From Laccaria trichodermophora (taxonomy: Eukaryota > Basidiomycota > Agaricomycetes > Agaricales > Hydnangiaceae): DNA of 64,000 bases. The position numbers and the translations under genes are program-made. Every line of letters begins with the position of its first letter. Position 1 is the first letter of the stretch. The notes under the pieces were generated by a model. It was not told the DNA's origin. It saw only the letters and a program-made list of their open reading frames with translations, and did no database searches. Positions 57,640 through 64,000 of this stretch are shown piece by piece. Location of the stretch: NCBI GenBank assembly GCA_018417955.1, contig JACTVC010000034.1, forward strand, positions 433,238 through 497,237. The letters run 5' to 3'.

Positions 57640-58619
57640 CTGTCACCTTGCCCTGCACACCAGTTCTGGATCATGCCCAATACTGGACGTTTCCCTTGGC
57701 TCAAGCGACGAGATTGGAAAAAGAAGATCGCGGATTGTACGGACCACCGAGGGGTTCAGAACCGCGTGCCGTAAAGTCGCCAGAAGGTCAACGAGTCATT
57801 GTTTCAGATACAGCTGAGGAAACGCCACGTGCGGTGACAAAATCCAGTGCGGTGAGTGGTCTGCTTGTGCCCTGTGAGCTCTAACGAGCAGTTTCATGCC
57901 CATAGACAGCTTCTGGAAACGTTCCAGCAATTGTTCTTACGACTACAGAGTACATAGCTCGCGGCGGGGAACAAGTTCTAATGCTGCTACAGGCTGCATC
58001 CAATGCTATCCCATACCATTGCAAAAAGAAACAATCGGAGCCGCGCTGAAAGCCATTGAACTATGCGAGGTTTGTCTCTTCTAGCCCCACCTTTGCAGGA
58101 CATTTGCGAAGGGCTTTGAACAAATTTCAGGATGCATTGGCTGTTGAAGAGACAGCCAAGGAGCTGAAAGACAGAGCCAACCATCTCATGATCACCATCG
58201 TGGACCGCGTAGCATCCCAGAACGACATCAAAGGCAGCAAGACAGCTGTGAATGCCATGAAGGGCATGGAAGGGGACATCAGAGAATTCCTGGGGTTTGT
58301 CTTGTTTGAATTTGGCTTGAGATGGTCTGACGATCTTGTAGCACTCTCAAGACAACTTAAGGCAGTCGGTGGGCAGAGCTCATTGTTAATAGCAATATAC
58401 AAAGGCGTGAACATGAAGAGGCTCGAAGATTGCGTGAACAGGCTGCCAACTGGCATGGAGGGATTCAAGGCATCTGAAGCTCCCCATCACAACACCTATG
58501 CTCAAGCGCCAAGCTTTCTCCGCCTACGAAGGCTTCAAACTCGCCTAGAAGGGATGGGCAATCCTATGCAACGCGTAGCCACAAGCCTGCTGGCGCTGAC
58601 GATGTTGCACCGCCCTTGA
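57640..58619 (+). CDS. Fungal MLKL-like/HeLo-like N-domain protein, with a 1-nt frameshift
   Basis: Exon pieces: up to 57852 (DTAEETPRAVTKSSA), 57907-58070 with TASGNVPAIVLTTTEYIARG then EQVLMLLQAASNAIP, then IPLQKETIGAALKAIELCE. After an intron with GTTTGT donor (58071-58130) comes DALAVEETAKELKDRANHLM then ITIVDRV...MKGMEGDIREFLG and a divergent tail to 58619. The repeated amphipathic helices with ELCE...V-KEL-DR--HLMI-IVD are typical of the helical N-domain that heads many basidiomycete kinase and STAND proteins and resembles the MLKL four-helix bundle. Such domains act in signalling and cell death. NAIP and IPLQKE are in different frames (a missing base near 58010), so the gene is broken or there is a sequence error. 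The first exon is uncertain. Confidence 0.45.
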
Positions 58620-59008
58620 TCGCGTCCGCAATGGATGCAGCTTCGTGGTATGTGTACGGAGTGGGCGATATGAGGGGATCGTGAGCGGCCATGACTGCTT
58701 CTAGAGCTTCGGCATCGAATCGTGGTACGGAATTGAATTGGACCTCCCAACAGCAACCAATATGGCTTTAGTCCGTGAGCCCAGGTTCGTTCATTTTACT
58801 ACTCTCAGGCTCTTTCCCCAACTTAGGAACTTAGAGTTGACTTAGAGGTCGATGACGTTATTGGGGACATAGTTGTTCTGGCAGCCTAACATATCACTAC
58901 TGGGTTTGGTGTTCATGGCCACTAATTATTTTACGCTGCAGTTTTTCGTGAGGGATCGGTATATTATATATTACATGCAAGAGTGGGCAAGACTAGAAAC
59001 TTTTCGGA

Positions 59009-59091
59009 GCCTGGTCACATGCTCCTGCTGGAAGCAGCCTGGTCACATGCACTTGCTGGCAGCAGCATGGTCACATGCGGATTTCAGCAGA
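59009..59091 (+). repeat. Three 28-bp direct repeats
   Basis: GCCTGGTCACATGCTCCTGC, GCCTGGTCACATGCACTTGC and GCATGGTCACATGCGGATTT follow one another, each unit ending in a GCAGCA-like tail. They lie within an opening (58983-59336) whose 3' part encodes an acidic peptide (ESDSDDAVCDFPLSPLPDMS). I would not call that opening a gene on present evidence. The rest of 58620-59872 shows nothing else recognisable. Confidence 0.6.
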
Positions 59092-59872
59092 GGCTAGAGT
59101 CGGATTCTGATGATGCAGTTTGCGATTTCCCCCTTTCTCCCCTCCCTGACATGTCTCTCTGTCAACATGCGGCTCTATGTGCCGAAGAACTTCACACCAA
59201 CGTAGATGATGGGGAGTTTTTAAAGCTTCATTACCCAATTCTGGAGTTAAACGAAAGTTCGAACGACCAAGAAGTCCAGTCTATATTAAGCGAGGGAATT
59301 AGGTCGCTGCAACTCCGCGAATTCACTTTGAGATGATGTTGCGAGCTTTCACTTAATCGCCGCAGTCGGCTGACGACTTGTCTCTGAAATAGACGGGGAT
59401 CGGTTCCGCTCACCGAGATGCAGGGTGAAGACTCTCATGCACCCTATTACTATTACTTCGATCAATGTTGCAATGCCATAACATCCTCAGCTTCAAGGAT
59501 GCCGCGCCACACTAAACCCATGACCATCATTGAATTCACCTTTCAAAGTTGAACACCCCCGAATCTACTACACCATAATAACCTATCACAATGGTTGTGT
59601 TGAACGTCTTCCCACTATCAAGCTTCTTGTGATATTGTAGTTGGCCCAGCGAATTTTCATTGAAGGTGTTGGAGCGGTCATAGTATTGATGTCTACTAGA
59701 AATGAATCGGACTCAGGTAGCCAGCCGACTCAGATCGCCCTCATTCGAGGCATTCAAGGAGCAGTCACGGTATCGATACAACTTCCGATTACATCACCAC
59801 TTTGCCTTGAATGATAAAAGGCAAGTTTTCATCGTTCCCACCTCCGCAACGAACTTACCTTGATATTTACCT

Positions 59873-61468
59873 ATGTCAGACTCGGAACTTACAAATTTCG
59901 ATCCATGCGTAATGGCATTTTCTGCCAGCACCTCGTCAACCGACCTGGATTCTCACTGGGGTAGCGCGGAATGGAAAGCCAACATGGTAAGTTATATATA
60001 TATTATCTATACGATTATGCTAAATGAGCTAATTGGCTGCTTGTAGGAAAGGGATCAAGAGTACAGATTAGGAGACTCCCTCGTAAGTGGAAATTTCACG
60101 GCTAATCCTATTTTCTTTTAACTGTATTCAATCAGAGACGGTTTATGGGGATTAGCCATAATTCAATTGAGATCTTTGAGGCTGAGCTACCTGATCTGCT
60201 CATCCAGGCACTCGGAGACTGGGAGAATGGGCAGGATCAAACGACGGAGCGCGACACATTCATTGCCTACAAGCGAACCATGAGAGAACTTTGCACCCTC
60301 CTTTGGGGGTGTTCGCAAGCCGCACAAGTGTTGATGTTACTAAAGGGAATGTTTCCCTTAGGCACGTTTTTTGTACTGAATGCCGGGTGGAAAATTCTGC
60401 TCAGCTCTTCATGGCGACAACAAATTGTCACAAAATGTTTCACTCTAATTTCTCTATCAGAATTTTGTCCCATTCACATCGGACGCTTGGGGGCTGTGGC
60501 AGACCCGCAAGTGGAGGACAATGACCTACGCATGTACATCAACCACATTCTGGAACCTAAAGTGAGTTTGTTTTCTTTTGCGCCTAGTAGTAGAAATAGA
60601 TTTAACTCGACTGGCTAGATCTTCGACCGGCTTGAAAGCATTGTCAAAAACCTGCGTCACCATTTCCACAGCGCCATTGAAACCCTCCCGCAATTTTCTG
60701 AATTAAAACAGCAATACGGACAATCTCGAGTGCGCATTCTCCGAGATTATCAAACCATTGGCACCGGCGTTCATAAAAACAAATATGATATCATAACGGG
60801 GGAAAAATCTCAGTTTTTCGCAGCAAACACACTCCGAAACGCGGTTGTCGTGATGTTGCAACACCACAGTGCTATAGATATAAAAGAAGCTATGATTGCT
60901 TGCGGCGAGGAAATCATGCCGATTTCTTCTCTGGTTATTCCCTCAACAATGGTATTTTTTTCACTAAATCCTTTCAATTTATTGCTTATATTTTTTTTAT
61001 TTGCAGATGGAAGCCGAGCTTCAGTTCCAGTTGGGTCGCGGCTCAAGCGGACACCGCTTCATGCCAGAAGGAGCAGAGAGTCGTCTTTTGAAAGGGGAAC
61101 ATGAGGCTATGCTCTCACGACGCGACGATCTCGCAAAAGTCAAAAGGGGTCAGATGCAAAAACCCATCTACTTCACCATTCAGATTCGGACACTGTTACT
61201 CCTGACCATCGAGCTTCTAGGCCCATTTTCGGGTCAACTCCCTACTCTGCGCATTCGCCCTTGTGTGGAGTTTACCTCTGACTCATCGGAGGTACCATCG
61301 GATTCAGACATATCGGAGACGCGGAGTGCTACTGGTTCCAGTTTGATGTCGGAGCCTCGCGCGCCGTTTGTCGAAGACTCAGATGACAGTGGGCCATTCG
61401 TGGAGGACAGTAGTAGCCCTATTGACTCCCAGTCGGGGGCAAGGAGTTTCCCACTGCGGCCACGATAG
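59873..61468 (+). CDS. Uncharacterised 456-aa protein, intact (5 exons)
   Basis: Exons 59873-59986, 60047-60082, 60136-60561, 60619-60951 and 61007-61468 all join in phase 0 with clean GTAAGT/GTGAGT-type donors and CAG/TAG acceptors. No stop interrupts the chain. The protein begins MSDSELTNFDPCVMAFSAST. It has a helical central region (ELPDLLIQALGDWENGQDQT; IFDRLESIVKNLRHHFHSAI), a hydrophobic stretch near residue 370 (FTIQIRTLLLLTIELLGPF) that could be a membrane helix or a buried strand, and a Ser/Asp/Glu-rich tail (SDSSEVPSDSDISETRSATG; two PFVEDS repeats). No known domain. The five phase-0 exons and lack of damage argue that it is a working gene, possibly lineage-specific. Confidence 0.65.
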
Positions 61469-63194
61469 TTCGGACTCTCACCCAGTGCGCTATTAGTAAT
61501 ACTCAACTTACCACACACCGAGTTACACGCCGACTCGTCACTGCTGGCTCTTGATCAAAATGGTACAGTATTAGAATGCTACGACTCACTTACACATTGA
61601 ACTGCAATTTCCCAATGTATCACCACCGTGACCGGCTCGAAACAATATGAAATCCTAACGGTAGACGGATGACACAAAACTTTCTGCAGTGCTTTGCCGC
61701 AGCACGAACTTCTTTCTAAAATTGCTAGTACTACTATTTGAACTTGATTTAAACTGGGGGGCCCGAGATGTCACAACTTCTACCCCTTTCGGCCTGTCCC
61801 AGCGTCCGAAAATTTCTTACACAGACTCATTGTCCCAAGGCAGAGCCCTCGCACACACGGTCAGAAATTTAAAATGCCATAGTGATGAAAAGAAATTTCC
61901 CTCGAAACTTGGAGGACGTTCCGGTATTCGAGATTCCGACCCTCAGACCCACAGTTCGGAGTCTGGACAGTCCACGACAGTATTATTGACTTCTCATCTC
62001 CATGTGTTATAAGTGTTCGACAAAAATGAATGTAATTTATCTGGCAAAGAGAGATACTAGTAGTAGAAGGCTAAATGCGGAACGGCGGGACCGATGAGAA
62101 CATCTGCATAGGCCCACCAGAACGACAGCCAAGGGCAGGACGACAACGAGACAAGGATGACAAGAAGGTGATAGGCCTCCTTGTGCTCGTGTCTCGTTGC
62201 CGTTCCTCTCTGAGTCACCCCGCACTTCGGCTTCCCCTCGCACCCCTGGCAACACACCGCCCCCGCCCCCATATACTTCGCCTTGCCTCGCCCCGCCGTC
62301 GCCATTTGTTGTTGCCCTCCGCGTCATTGGTGTTCGTCTGTTATCCTTGATGAAATGCGGTGAGTGTCATGAGCTCGTTGTAATGGATGAGGTTGACAAT
62401 GGCGAGGCGACATGACGATGGGCGTTGCCAGTGGATGGGCGAGGAAGTTGGAGAGATGTGACGTTTGCACCCCCACAGAAACTTTGTCAGCCTCGCCCGA
62501 CATGTGGCGCGGAGGGTCGGAATCTTTGGAATAAGTACTACTAGTAGAATCATAGAATCATAAATTGGCTGACTACATTACATAAGTAATTCAGGTACGA
62601 GTGGAATGTAAGTAAGTAAGTAAATTCAGGTAGACATAATTCGGACTGTAGATGAGGGGGAAACTGCGGATGCGATGAATGAGAGAGGAGATGGTAATTG
62701 TATTGTTGTAGAATTTCGGGTTTTTTGGTAAGGATTTGTTGTACGCCGGACGATTCCCCATATCCTAGCGACGAGCTTGATACACACAAAGTGCCATTGT
62801 GAGGCAAGGCGAGCTTTGAGATGGGCACTAGAAAGAGACGATTGAGACGATGGCTAGGTGATTCAGGTGATGGAACAGGGCCAGGAACCGGAGGTAATAC
62901 TTTCTAGTACTCGGAAGGGATCACGTCCGGAATAGGCCTGAGTGTGACATCTCAGGTCCAGCTCAGACATGACAACTTGCGAAGTGCTGTAATTATTAAT
63001 ACGATCATCGGGCCACAACCGTTGCCACCAGGCTGGTGACACACTCTCCGTGACCCTCATCGGACTCTCCAACAACTCCGAGTCTGAGTTGTTTACATCC
63101 CACGTTCTTGAAGCTTGAAGCCCACCCATCCAAAATCCCGTTTCTCTGTATTCAATACTAGGCTGTCTTTCTCATTAACAAACTTCAGCCTCCA
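61469..63194. other. Intergenic, no gene supported
   Basis: Openings at 61689-62012 (+), 62075-62350 (+) and 62037-62327 (-) have low-complexity or shadow composition and no splice partners. Short AGTAGT/CTAGTA runs occur at 62056-62064 and 62536-62547. I see no transposon ends. Confidence 0.4.
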
Positions 63195-63609
63195 ATGCAT
63201 TCCATAGTTCCTAAAGTTGAGCGGCGCTCTTTACCAACTTCAAGTTCTTCCCGGAGAAGAAAACCCATACGAAATTCCCTCAATGAACCACTTTTTAAGT
63301 CCGCTTTGCCTGACTTACTCAAGGGCTTTTCCTCAAACTCATCGGTAGGTAGAACTTCCAGATATCATATTTTGTGCTTAACGCTTTTTCAAGCTCCCCC
63401 CACCGCCTCTCTCCTTAGACACGGATTCAGACTCTTCTTCTACAATCTTAGATTCTGCAGAGACGTATAGAACACTGCTGCCTCCAGCCTGGAGAAGAGG
63501 CACTCCACACACAACGGAATCCTTCGATCAACCACTTTTTCAGTCGGCTTTACCCACTTCAGTCACCCATTTTTGGGTACCTATGAGGTTATCCAATTCT
63601 TTGAATTAG
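63195..63609 (+). CDS. Small two-exon gene with an internal duplicated motif (121 aa)
   Basis: Exon 1 is 63195-63344 and exon 2 is 63394-63609, joined in phase 0 across a 49-nt intron (GTAGGT...TTTCAAG). A related motif occurs once in each exon: NSLNEPLFKSALPDLLKGF and ESFDQPLFQSALPTSVTHF. Each is preceded by a basic or threonine-rich stretch (SSSSRRRKPIR; RRGTPHTT). Between them is an acidic serine run (LDTDSDSSSTILDSAET). The agreement of the two motifs across a good intron supports coding. No family is known. The 3' end overlaps the start of the repetitive stretch that leads into the TACCA array. Confidence 0.4.
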
Positions 63610-63700
63610 GGAACCTTAGTGGTACCCCATTCCAGAGTGGTATGACCCTCATACCAATTCCATCATACCATGGTATGGATGCCACATACCATTCCACCTC

Positions 63701-63815
63701 ATACCATACCATACCATTCCATTCCATACCATACCATACCATACCATACCATACCATTCCATACCATACCATTCCATACCATTCCATACCATACCATACC
63801 ATACCATACCATACC
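63701..63815. repeat. TACCA pentanucleotide microsatellite
   Basis: About 23 tandem copies of ATACC/TACCA, with scattered TTCC variants, run from about 63701 to 63815. The sequence before it (63620-63700) is already enriched in ATACCA and GGTAT words. No gene is supported to the right edge at 64000. Confidence 0.9.
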
Positions 63816-64000
63816 ATCATTCCATAGCTGTCACAGGGTGTCTGGGGTCCTTTTTACAAAATATGAAAATTATTTCTCCAGGCTGCAATACTGATCCATT
63901 GGGCTCCATTTTTTGTGGAATGGTTCTTCAGATTTCTTCTAACATTTTAAGCTACAAGTGGAGGCTATAGGATGAACTTGATCCTTTGAAAATTCACTTG

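Noticed and set aside
63573..63894. Openings across the TACCA microsatellite
   Set aside because: A pentanucleotide repeat is open in all frames; the apparent YHTIP / MVWYG peptides have no meaning.

Overview
This window is nuclear DNA of a filamentous basidiomycete, almost certainly an agaricomycete (mushroom-forming fungus). The genes are split by many introns of about 50-60 nt with GTNNGT/YAG borders. The gene families are ones typical of that class: F-box proteins with a C-X-X-C-type tail, a Plavaka-type transposase, a Gfd2-like DEDDh protein, DUF4246, JmjC, and a fungal helical N-domain related to that of MLKL. I did not try to fix the order or genus. No rRNA, CRISPR or prokaryotic feature is visible.

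Layout. 0-8.5 kb: the end of an unknown gene, a tRNA-His-like relic, a 483-bp MITE, an intact 12-exon F-box gene, a decayed tandem copy of it, and a WD-repeat-like gene. 9-11.5 kb: a Gfd2-like putative exonuclease on the minus strand. 13-19 kb: a tandem duplication of about 3.1 kb holding two intact paralogous membrane proteins (661 and 660 aa) together with their 5' flanks. 19-27.8 kb: several uncharacterised minus-strand genes. One of these is a 523-aa protein that I read as a double-stranded beta-helix (DSBH) oxygenase-like protein with an HxE...H triad.

27-49 kb is a transposon-rich block. Two related elements (1711 and 1645 bp) share their terminal sequences in opposite orientation and have perfect 9-bp target duplications, so they are Mutator/MULE-like, but their interiors are unrelated. 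They flank a Plavaka transposase gene that looks complete. One has split a decayed gene for a large conserved fungal protein. The other sits at the 3' end of a decayed SNF2/RING helicase gene. A 5574-bp near-palindromic foldback element with CACTA...TAGTG ends and 118-bp satellite arrays in both arms follows directly.

49-64 kb: an apparently complete JmjC gene, a decayed Xaa-Pro aminopeptidase, a 1397-bp hAT-type element with a perfect 8-bp target duplication, a gene for a fungal MLKL-like N-domain carrying a 1-nt frameshift, an intact uncharacterised 456-aa gene, and a small two-exon gene with an internal duplication next to a TACCA microsatellite.

The genes do not form one pathway. The region reads as accessory chromosome: tandem duplications, at least six transposable elements of four types (MITE, MULE, CACTA-like, hAT), at least five gene relics, and three genes or relics with Fe/2OG-oxygenase-like folds (the HxE protein, DUF4246, JmjC). 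Exon boundaries were worked out by hand from reading frame and splice signals. Where exon lengths are given, the frames were checked to close.
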